Source: Dehalococcoidia bacterium
GTDB taxonomy: Bacteria; Chloroflexota; Dehalococcoidia; SZUA-161
Direction of reading: 5' to 3'
NCBI GenBank assembly: GCA_014859215.1
Contig: JACUUS010000121.1
Coordinates: forward strand, 1 to 6,861
Length of the DNA stretch: 6,861 nucleotides
The notes below the pieces were generated by a model, which ran no database searches, was not told where the DNA came from, and was given only the letters and a program-made list of their open reading frames with translations. This document shows, in pieces, positions 1 through 5,528 of the stretch; positions within the stretch are counted from its first letter, which is position 1, and each line of letters begins with the position of its first letter. Position numbers and translations under genes: made by a program.

Positions 1-1
1 G

Positions 2-214
2 TTGGGCGAGGTGCGCGAGTTTGTCCTCCCCGAGCACGCGCACATCGTTCCGCTCGATGATTTCGGACCGGAGGCATCGCTGGAAATTCTGAGTTCGTAC
101 TCACCAGAAAGCGCCAAGCGTGAAAAACACCGAAGATTCATCGATACCATTGTCCCCCTGGGCCTCGTAAACTCCGGACCCGGTTTTTCTGAATACGCGA
201 GTCAGCAGTCTTAG
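2..214 (+). CDS. 3' end of an unrecognised gene, cut by the window edge
   Basis: An open frame runs from the window edge to a TAG at 212-214, giving about 70 residues. The TTG at base 2 could be read as a start, but the frame is probably the C-terminal part of a longer gene that begins upstream. The visible protein is soluble-looking and acidic to mixed, with a central segment rich in Ser, Glu, Lys and Arg (around SPESAKREKHRRF) followed by a short hydrophobic stretch (IDTIVPLGLV). I recognise no family. It does not resemble the C-terminus of Cas1, which would be the useful candidate next to cas2. It ends 21 bases before the SWIM gene and could be co-transcribed with it. Its link to the CRISPR locus is unknown. 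Confidence 0.45.
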   Translation: MGEVREFVLPEHAHIVPLDDFGPEASLEILSSYSPESAKREKHRRFIDTIVPLGLVNSGPGFSEYASQQS

Positions 215-235
215 CGGGTAGAAAGGCCAACATTC

Positions 236-685
236 ATGGTCAAGAAGAAGGCCCTATCCTGGCTGACCGAATCGCATATCGCCGGGCTTTGCAGCGAGCG
301 AAGCTTCGAGCGAGGCAGGGGGTACTTTGAAGATGGAGCTATTCGCTGCCCGGTGGTATCTGACGGCACCCTGACAGCCGAATGCGAGGGCAGCGGTGAT
401 GAAGGCTACGAGGTCGTTGTTCACCTCGGCAAGGGGGAGATCGAGTCCGCTTCCTGTACTTGCCCTTACGACTGGGGAGGCTACTGCAAGCACATTGTAG
501 CGTTGCTGCTCAACTGGATTCGCCGCCCGGAAGACTTCGTTTCTACAAAGGACATCCGGAGCCGGTTGGAGGTCATGTCTCAAACGGATTTGATCGAACT
601 TGTGCTCCAATCGGCACGGGAGGACCCGAGGCTGTTGCATACACTGTGCAGACAAACAGAACAAGACGGGGCGAAGCAAGGCTGA
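236..685 (+). CDS. Small SWIM zinc-finger protein
   Basis: This 149-residue protein carries a SWIM zinc finger, with metal ligands C74, C76, C84 and H86 in CTCPYDWGGYCKH. The segment SFERGRGYFEDGAI near residues 23-36 is typical of the region before the finger in bacterial SWIM proteins. SWIM fingers are thought to bind DNA or protein, and in bacteria they often occur in or beside SWI2/SNF2 helicases. The C-terminal 45 residues look helical (SRLEVMSQTDLIELVLQ) and resemble the short tail after the finger in such proteins. There are no membrane segments. The ATG at 236 follows a weak purine-rich site (AGAAAGG) about 10 bases upstream. cas2 starts 46 bases downstream, so the two genes may share a transcript. 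The family is clear. A role in CRISPR function is only suggested by position, and an unrelated chromosomal neighbour is equally possible. Confidence 0.9.
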   Translation: MVKKKALSWLTESHIAGLCSERSFERGRGYFEDGAIRCPVVSDGTLTAECEGSGDEGYEVVVHLGKGEIESASCTCPYDWGGYCKHIVALLLNWIRRPEDFVSTKDIRSRLEVMSQTDLIELVLQSAREDPRLLHTLCRQTEQDGAKQG

Positions 686-731
686 CCCGCTTACTGACAA
701 CTGATGACGATATGCTGACAAGGCTGGCCAA

Positions 732-995
732 ATGATCTCGCTTGTAATCTACGACATACCCGATGACCGGCTGCGGTTCAAGGTGGCCGACATCTGTCTC
801 GACTACGGGCTGGAGCGCATCCAGTACAGCGCGTTCCTGGGCGAGCTCAACCATAACCGGCGCGAGGAGCTTCTGCAGAAGATCAGGCGCAGGATAGGCA
901 GGCACGAGGCCAATGTCCAGCTTTTCCCTATCTGCGACAAGGACGCGAGGCTCAGGAAGGAGATCAGGGTAAAGGCTGAAGAGAGCAAGGAGTAG
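732..995 (+). CDS. cas2: CRISPR-associated endoribonuclease/integrase subunit Cas2
   Basis: This 87-residue protein has the Cas2 ferredoxin-like fold signature. It starts with a beta strand ending in the conserved metal-binding Asp (ISLVIYDIPDD, D8). The motif GLERIQYSAFLGEL (residues 26-39) and the late strand VQLFPICDKD (62-71) follow. Length is normal for the family. Cas2 dimers bridge two Cas1 dimers in the complex that inserts new spacers at the leader end of the array; the nuclease activity reported for some Cas2 proteins is not needed for that role. The ATG at 732 has AAGG about 8 bases upstream. The stop codon's last base is also the first base of a strong hairpin. cas1, the obligate partner, is not beside it, which is unusual because cas1 and cas2 are normally adjacent. 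Confidence 0.97.
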   Translation: MISLVIYDIPDDRLRFKVADICLDYGLERIQYSAFLGELNHNRREELLQKIRRRIGRHEANVQLFPICDKDARLRKEIRVKAEESKE

Positions 996-1033
996 GGAAT
1001 GCTATAAGGGCCTCTGGCGGAGCCCGCATTCCC
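995..1033 (+). repeat. Inverted repeat/hairpin at the cas2 stop
   Basis: GGGAATGC (995-1002) and GCATTCCC (1026-1033) are perfect 8-bp inverted repeats. Inside them GGGC (1008-1011) pairs with GCCC (1022-1025), which stacks directly on the outer stem and leaves TATAA as a bulge on the 5' side and a 10-base loop. The sequence after the stem (CGGGCCTGCC) has no U-run, so it is not a standard intrinsic terminator. It could stabilise the 3' end of the cas2 message or attenuate read-through into cas4. Confidence 0.6.
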
Positions 1034-1037
1034 CGGG

Positions 1038-1066
1038 CCTGCCGGCGATCAAGGGAGGCCGGCGGG
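1038..1066 (+). repeat. Second GC-rich hairpin between cas2 and cas4
   Basis: CCTGCCGGC (1038-1046) can pair with GCCGGCGGG (1058-1066) through nine pairs, one of them a G-T wobble, around an 11-base loop. It lies only four bases after the previous hairpin. No U-run follows. The remaining intergenic sequence (1067-1208) is GC-rich and holds no gene that I can recognise. Confidence 0.45.
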
Positions 1067-1208
1067 GTCGAACGGCCTGTACGCGGACAAAACGGCGCAA
1101 AGCGGCAACTGCGGCACGCCGCGCTGATCAGTGCAGCATGAACGTCTTCAAGAAATCGGCGACCGTGATGCGGCGGAGCACGGTCAAGCGCAAGGGGGCA
1201 ACCTGGCA

Positions 1209-1853
1209 ATGACGGCAAGCGAAAAGGCGGCGAAGCGGGGGACAGCTCCACCTCCCCCTGCCCTTCTCACTCCTCCCTTGACGCTCACCGTCTCCGACAT
1301 CAAGCAGTTCGTCTACTGCCCCAGGGTCGTCTTCTTCACCTACACCCTGCCGCCCCGGCGCAGGCCCGCGACCTACAAGATGGAAGAGGGCAGGATAGAG
1401 CACGACCACGTCGCCGGGCTCGAGCAGCGACGCGGTCTTCGGGCCTACGGCCTCAGCGAAGGCGAGAGGCTGTTCAACGTCTCCCTGCACTCCGCCAGGC
1501 TCGCGCTTTCCGGCAAGCTCGACATGGTCATTCTCGCCGGGGACGAAGTCATCCCGGTGGACTTCAAGAACTCGGGCGGCGGGATCGGGCTGAACCACAG
1601 GTACCAGCTCGCCTCTTACGCCCTGCTTGTCGAGGACAAATGGCGCAAGCCCGTGAGGAGGGGATTTGTCTACCTGGTACCACTGAAGATGGCGCGCGAG
1701 GTCGTTATCAGCCCCAATATGCGCCTGTTCGCCCGCCAGGTCATGCATAAGATCAGGGAAATGATAGAAAGCGAGACCATGCCGCCGTCAGCCAGGCAGA
1801 AAGCAAGATGCCGGGACTGCGAGTACCGGAACTTCTGCAACGATGTTTGCTGA
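1209..1853 (+). CDS. cas4: CRISPR-associated exonuclease Cas4 (RecB-like, Fe-S cluster)
   Basis: Cas4 trims and selects prespacers by PAM before Cas1-Cas2 integrate them. The protein of 214 residues shows the full set of family marks: C37 in SDIKQFVYCPR and a C-terminal cluster C201, C204, C210 (with C214 also present) that together would hold a 4Fe-4S cluster; H65 in EEGRIEHDH; D105 in LSGKLDMVI; the PD-(D/E)xK core as D118-x-K120 in VIPVDFK; and the QLASY motif at 133-137. Length is usual. The frame is open further upstream to an ATG at 1131, but the extra residues are low-complexity. I prefer the ATG at 1209, which has AAGGGGG about 10 bases before it. The first 25 residues are still Pro/Ala-rich, so the true start could be slightly later. 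cas10 follows after 24 bases. Its GC content and codon use match csa1 rather than the effector genes between them. Confidence 0.95.
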   Translation: MTASEKAAKRGTAPPPPALLTPPLTLTVSDIKQFVYCPRVVFFTYTLPPRRRPATYKMEEGRIEHDHVAGLEQRRGLRAYGLSEGERLFNVSLHSARLALSGKLDMVILAGDEVIPVDFKNSGGGIGLNHRYQLASYALLVEDKWRKPVRRGFVYLVPLKMAREVVISPNMRLFARQVMHKIREMIESETMPPSARQKARCRDCEYRNFCNDVC

Positions 1854-1864
1854 TTAATGATCGC

Positions 1865-1872
1865 GGAGAGGA
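1865..1872 (+). promoter_or_regulatory. Ribosome binding site that sets the cas10 start
   Basis: GGAGAGGA lies five bases before the ATG at 1878. The alternative in-frame ATG at 1857 has no purine-rich site before it. The later start also puts the HD motif at residue 10, as in other Cas10 proteins where the HD helix comes almost at the N-terminus. Confidence 0.65.
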
Positions 1873-1877
1873 AGATT

Positions 1878-3800
1878 ATGACAGGAGAACTGGTTCCAGA
1901 ACTGCACGATATCGGGAAGCTTGTCGACAACAACTCAGTGAGTCAGGAAATACCCGATTTCTTGGGGGCAAAACACTGGTTCAAGGATATTGATTTGGCT
2001 TCGATAAACCTTCCCCAACCGGAATCCCTGACTTGGCTTGGAGTGGTGGGCCATCACTTACTGAAAGATTTGAGTCAACTTCCTGAGCAACTTAAGCCAT
2101 ATCCCTACGAAAGCCTATCATCGCTTGCCCTGCTTCAGTTAGCCGACCATTTCGCTTCATCGACCTCACGGGTGCTGGAAAAGAAGTTTGAGGAGAAGAT
2201 TGGTGTTGATAAGACCGACTGGGCGTCACTAAATACGGATTGTGTGCAGACCATCTGGAAGTATGAACAAGAGGAGATAACGGGCTTGCCGGTGAGAACC
2301 AAAGCAGACTTGCGAACGCTGCTGGAGTTTATACAGACCGATCCGAACTACATCAATCTTCTTGAGCATCTGCAATATGGGAAAGCTCTGGCCTGTGTGC
2401 CCGAAGAAAAGGGCTTCCCCAGAAACATTACCTCTTTGCGGACCCATCTAGACTTGACAGGGAAATCGTACAGAATTCTCAATTCCGTTGTCACGAAGAA
2501 GGCCCCAAGTAAGCTGGTTTACCTCAAGCAGGAAGCAACAAGTGCTGGAAAAGCCGAAAAAACATGGCGCTTTCGCCTTGCTCGTTGCAGAGTGACCTTT
2601 CCCCAGCACTTGAGCCGTGTCCATGATTTCGGTGTTTTTCTTCGATTACGGGAATTGATGCAGGAGATTGCCAAAGATGACCGTGTGCTGATGCATACTC
2701 TTGACAGCCTATGGCTTTTGCTGCCCGTCGAGGAGATTTCACCATTGAGTTCTGTTCTGAAACCTTTCCTTGATGCGGGTTTCATCATTGAAGTCAAAGT
2801 TGCTGAAGAAGTTCTTGAGAACATTGATTCCAAGATTCTTGATCAAGGGAAATCAGAAATAGGCAATCTTTACTTGTATCCGGACACGCCCTCATCGTTT
2901 TCTCCCCCCATCTGTGAGTTGTGCCAGATGCGGCCGGCTTCGCCTGAGCCAGAGATAGATGAAAAGAGCGCAATCACCGAGCATCTTTGTAAGGTTTGCA
3001 CTGAATTTCGCAGATTAAGCGAAGAAAGGGCTAGATTCACAAGACTTGGTGGAGAATGGGAAGAATCCGGGACTACGATAGCGTGGGTCAGAATACATCT
3101 CGCCTACGAAAAGCTGCCTCGGGCACTGAAGGACCTCTTCAAAACCTACATACGCGAAACAAGCGAGACAATAACTGAAGGAGAAACCCAGGTCCTGGCT
3201 GACAATCTGCGGGACATCGCCCTGATGGTGGACTTCACCAAAGATTACCATAACTTACTTGCCGCCTTTTCCCGTCACATTATAAACGAGATGGAAGTTG
3301 AAGAGATTGGCGGGGAGCATCCTGAACTTCTGGCAATTGCTGTTAAGGCAAAGGGGCAAACTCTCCAGATAGCCGACACTTTTGTTGAAGAATTCGGCCA
3401 GATTTTCCCCAGATGTGAAGATGATTCTCCGATCTCCCTTTCTATTAGCGTCTCCAATGCCAAGTATCCATTTATTGAGCATCGGCGATTCTTGGATAGG
3501 CCCGGGGACGCCATAAACATACAAGCAGTGGGCCGAGCATGCTTGGAGCTTTCGATCTCGAGGTTCAGGCGACTACGAGAAATAGAACCCGAACAGGCGT
3601 CCTCCAAACTGCACCGCGCAGTAACTGTAGGGGTCCGTACTCGAAGCAAACTGATGGAAGAAATTGAGTTCCTGGAAGACCTCCAGCGGCATCAGCAGCT
3701 TCACCGGGCTCATATTCAAGAGTGCTTTTCCGTTGAGCAATTACTCAACTATTACCGGATAATGATGATTGGGGGCAGTCATGAATCTTTGGGAATATAG
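1878..3800 (+). CDS. cas10: Cas10-like type III large subunit with HD domain and degenerate cyclase palm
   Basis: Large subunit of a type III effector, 640 residues from the ATG at 1878. (Residue numbers here count from that start.) The N-terminus carries a Cas10-type HD nuclease domain: H10-D11 in ELHDIGKL, H59-H60 in GVVGHHL and D90 in LLQLADHFASS, matching the permuted H-D arrangement of Csm1. A zinc finger follows at 346-374 (C346, C349, C371, C374; CxxC-x21-CxxC). The second palm domain should come next. The strand where DxDxxG is expected reads TIAWVRIHLAYEKL, and the strand where GGDD is expected appears to read LLAIAVKAKGQTL. The following PISLSISVSNAKYPFIEH (518-535) matches the usual strand-helix after GGDD in Cas10 (the SxGI...KYP pattern). 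The last 90 residues are helical, as in domain D4. In active Cas10, GGDD makes cyclic oligoadenylates, so this one is predicted to be unable to. The HD domain would cut single-stranded DNA at transcribed targets. It overlaps the next gene by 20 bases. Cas10d of type I-D is the main alternative identity, but the Csm3-like neighbour argues for type III. Confidence 0.87.
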   Translation: MTGELVPELHDIGKLVDNNSVSQEIPDFLGAKHWFKDIDLASINLPQPESLTWLGVVGHHLLKDLSQLPEQLKPYPYESLSSLALLQLADHFASSTSRVLEKKFEEKIGVDKTDWASLNTDCVQTIWKYEQEEITGLPVRTKADLRTLLEFIQTDPNYINLLEHLQYGKALACVPEEKGFPRNITSLRTHLDLTGKSYRILNSVVTKKAPSKLVYLKQEATSAGKAEKTWRFRLARCRVTFPQHLSRVHDFGVFLRLRELMQEIAKDDRVLMHTLDSLWLLLPVEEISPLSSVLKPFLDAGFIIEVKVAEEVLENIDSKILDQGKSEIGNLYLYPDTPSSFSPPICELCQMRPASPEPEIDEKSAITEHLCKVCTEFRRLSEERARFTRLGGEWEESGTTIAWVRIHLAYEKLPRALKDLFKTYIRETSETITEGETQVLADNLRDIALMVDFTKDYHNLLAAFSRHIINEMEVEEIGGEHPELLAIAVKAKGQTLQIADTFVEEFGQIFPRCEDDSPISLSISVSNAKYPFIEHRRFLDRPGDAINIQAVGRACLELSISRFRRLREIEPEQASSKLHRAVTVGVRTRSKLMEEIEFLEDLQRHQQLHRAHIQECFSVEQLLNYYRIMMIGGSHESLGI

Positions 3801-4419
3801 GTTACAGGCTGACGCCTTGCACATAGGCGAACGCATGAAGAAGGGGACCTTTCGCCCTATGGTGCCGGCTTTCGAGCTAGGTAGCAGAGAATATCGCCCC
3901 ATCCCCTACTCGACCGCAGCGGGGGCGCTGCGCGAGTTCGTTGACCTGAGTTATGACGTCCCTGTTCATGCCGCTGGATATTTTACTGCTGGCAATCTGG
4001 AAAGCCTGATCATCGCTCCCAGAGATAATGTGACAGGAGTCTCCAAGCTCCCCATCACTATCCAGTTCTTGGCTAATGCCGAGGGTAGGCTATTTGTTTC
4101 AGTGGATCAGAATACAAAGGACTTGCCGGAGTACTTTGAAATGGTGATGGGCGGCATGCGCTACAAAGGATTCGGCCTATGCCGCCTGACACGGGTTTAC
4201 GCTCAGCCTAGGCCTGAGAAAACAGTGTCGGGTGCTCTACTTACACGCATCCCTGAGGACGCGCTGGGGGTGTTTGGCGGTGACCCTGAGGCCGTCGTAC
4301 GCGATGGGCCGTACCGGAGGGGCTATCTCTTTAAGCCAACATCAGCCACGGGAGGTGTCTATGTGAGATCACTGTTTGAAGAAAGCATAGTGGTTGCATA
4401 CAGTTGTCTTGTGAGGTGA
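3781..4419 (+). CDS. cas5: Cas5/Csm4-like RAMP protein (predicted crRNA 5'-handle subunit)
   Basis: This 212-residue RAMP-superfamily protein has an N-terminal strand ending in LHIG (13-16) and the segment RPIPYSTAAGALREF (39-53). That segment corresponds to the IPGSSLKGALR region of Csm-type RAMP proteins, with the Gly/Ser loop altered. A glycine-rich loop follows at 124-132 (GGMRYKGFG). In type III complexes Csm4/Cas5 sits beside Cas10 and holds the 5' handle of the crRNA, and its place directly after cas10 fits that. The G-rich loop lies mid-protein, with 80 residues after it, unlike Cas6 where it is near the C-terminus; I also see no clear catalytic His, so Cas6 is less likely. Start: ATG 3781 has GGGGG five bases upstream. 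A TTG at 3769 is in frame but unsupported. The gene starts inside the end of cas10, suggesting translational coupling. It is shorter than typical Csm4 (about 300 residues). Confidence 0.75.
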   Translation: MNLWEYRLQADALHIGERMKKGTFRPMVPAFELGSREYRPIPYSTAAGALREFVDLSYDVPVHAAGYFTAGNLESLIIAPRDNVTGVSKLPITIQFLANAEGRLFVSVDQNTKDLPEYFEMVMGGMRYKGFGLCRLTRVYAQPRPEKTVSGALLTRIPEDALGVFGGDPEAVVRDGPYRRGYLFKPTSATGGVYVRSLFEESIVVAYSCLVR

Positions 4420-4422
4420 AAA

Positions 4423-4779
4423 ATGTCATTCCCAGCAGGGCTTGCCCGAAATGATGAGGCAATGTGGTCGGTTATAACCAAAGTTCGACGGGCTGTCTCC
4501 GATAACCAGCTTCAGCCTGACCGCCGAGGCGAATGGTTCAGCAGCAGTCAGTTGGATGATTTGAGGAGGATTCTTGAAACCAGAGGCTACCAAATAACTC
4601 GCGTGTACATTGTCGGTAAACTTCAAAAGAGAGGCCAATTGTGGGAGCAAAAGCGATGGCGCACGCTCGGAGATATTCTGGAAGTTATCGCCTCCAGCAA
4701 TCTGGAAATCGCGGTAGCCGCATACGTTATCGCTAAGCTGAATCAGGTTCTACTAGTGAAGGAGGGAACAGATGGCTAA
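4423..4779 (+). CDS. 118-aa protein, candidate Cas11-type small subunit
   Basis: I do not recognise this protein from sequence. It has 118 residues, is basic and is largely helical in appearance: a helix near 11-29 (DEAMWSVITKVRRAVSDN), another near 40-54 (SSQLDDLRRILETRG), a possible strand at 57-64 (QITRVYIV), and a C-terminal hydrophobic helix at 94-112 (EIAVAAYVIAKLNQVLL). There is no cysteine and no catalytic-looking motif. Its size and its place between the cas5-like and csm3-like genes are what is expected of the small subunit (Csm2/Cmr5/Cas11), which lines the belly of the complex and contacts the crRNA-target duplex. The call therefore rests on context. The GAGGTGA site overlaps the stop of the preceding gene and lies four bases before the ATG. 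The 3' end overlaps the next gene by 8 bases. The IASSNLEIAVAAYVIAKL segment could be checked against the Csm2 core. Confidence 0.55.
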   Translation: MSFPAGLARNDEAMWSVITKVRRAVSDNQLQPDRRGEWFSSSQLDDLRRILETRGYQITRVYIVGKLQKRGQLWEQKRWRTLGDILEVIASSNLEIAVAAYVIAKLNQVLLVKEGTDG

Positions 4780-5509
4780 CAAATTGGCTGTTTTCAAAGT
4801 TGAGGCTACTACCCTGGAGCCCTTCCGGATCGGGGCGATACAGGACCCGATGTCTGGAATAGACAACCCGGTAGCTTCCGTAGGTAAGCGCCCTGTTATT
4901 CAAGGCCCAAGCCTGAAAGGCGCTTTGAGGGCAGAAATTGAGCAGCACTTGATACTTCAGTACAGCGGTACACCTGAGATGATGCCCTGCATTCCCTCTT
5001 CAGTTAACGCTCTCTCTGCCGAAGAGCGCCAGCTCATCCAGGCGAAAAAATTCCGAGACGATGGAGCTTGCGTTTATTCAGATAAACAGAAATCTTCGTC
5101 CATTTGCCCTGCCTGCTACTTCTTAGGTGCCCAAGGTTTGGTAGGTTTCACACGTGTCCCTTATCTTTATTGCGATACTGCGCCTGAAACACTCTATTCA
5201 GTCCGCATAGACCGCGCAACCGGAGTAGTGAGAGAGAGAACAAATAGGGACTACCAACTTCTTCCTGATGGTACCACATTCACCGGCAAGATGGAGTTGC
5301 TGCTGTTTGATCCTACCAGGAACTGGGAATTAGGGAGGCCGAGGCCTCAACTCACGGGACTAGATAACTGGCTCAGTGTGAGGAACTGGGCCCAGCAGGA
5401 CCTGCTAAATGAGTTCATCGTTCAGCGCCTTGAAGCAATACGCATTATTGGAGGCTTCAAATCCAAAGGCTTCGGAAGGGTGAAAATCATGGTTACGCCC
5501 CTTCACTAG
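4772..5509 (+). CDS. csm3: Csm3-like Cas7 backbone subunit with candidate RNase Asp
   Basis: This 245-residue backbone RAMP protein is of the Csm3/Cas7 family. Marks in order: LEPFRIGA (15-22); GIDNPV (29-34) with D31, which falls at the position of D33 in Streptococcus thermophilus Csm3, the residue that cleaves target RNA every six bases; RPVIQGPSLKGALRAEIE (40-57), the PxIPGSSLKGxLR motif; cysteines C100, C112, C115 and C73, with CPACYFLG matching the CxxCxLFG zinc site; VRIDRATG (144-151); YQLLPDGTTFTGKMEL (161-176); and the G-rich loop GGFKSKGFGRV (227-237). Several copies would coat the crRNA. It is the only Cas7 in the operon: no Csm5-like cap subunit is present. The ATG at 4772 has GGAGGG five bases upstream and overlaps the previous stop in ATGGCTAA. 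The match to Csm3 is strong, while the activity of D31 is inference from alignment by eye. Confidence 0.92.
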   Translation: MANKLAVFKVEATTLEPFRIGAIQDPMSGIDNPVASVGKRPVIQGPSLKGALRAEIEQHLILQYSGTPEMMPCIPSSVNALSAEERQLIQAKKFRDDGACVYSDKQKSSSICPACYFLGAQGLVGFTRVPYLYCDTAPETLYSVRIDRATGVVRERTNRDYQLLPDGTTFTGKMELLLFDPTRNWELGRPRPQLTGLDNWLSVRNWAQQDLLNEFIVQRLEAIRIIGGFKSKGFGRVKIMVTPLH

Positions 5510-5528
5510 ACTTCGAATCGAGGATATA

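Noticed and set aside
2..214. Partial gene as the missing Cas1 C-terminus
   Set aside because: The residues lack the helical Arg-rich C-terminal pattern of Cas1, and the SWIM gene separates it from cas2.
995..1033. Hairpin after cas2 as a rho-independent terminator
   Set aside because: The stem is followed by CGGGCCTGCC with no run of T, so the standard terminator pattern is absent.
1128..1748. 206-codon open frame on the - strand over cas4
   Set aside because: It lies fully opposite cas4, which has clear catalytic and Fe-S motifs. Long antisense frames are expected opposite GC-rich genes, and its product shows no recognisable motif.
1878..3800. Cas10d (Csc3) of a type I-D system
   Set aside because: Cas10d also has HD and lacks GGDD, and the repeat resembles I-D repeats. 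However, there is no cas3', csc1 or csc2 gene, and the neighbouring Cas7 matches Csm3 with its RNase Asp, so type III is preferred.
3781..4419. RAMP protein as the Cas6 crRNA-processing nuclease
   Set aside because: Its glycine-rich loop is mid-protein rather than C-terminal, and its N-terminal motifs fit Csm4/Cas5-like proteins directly after cas10.
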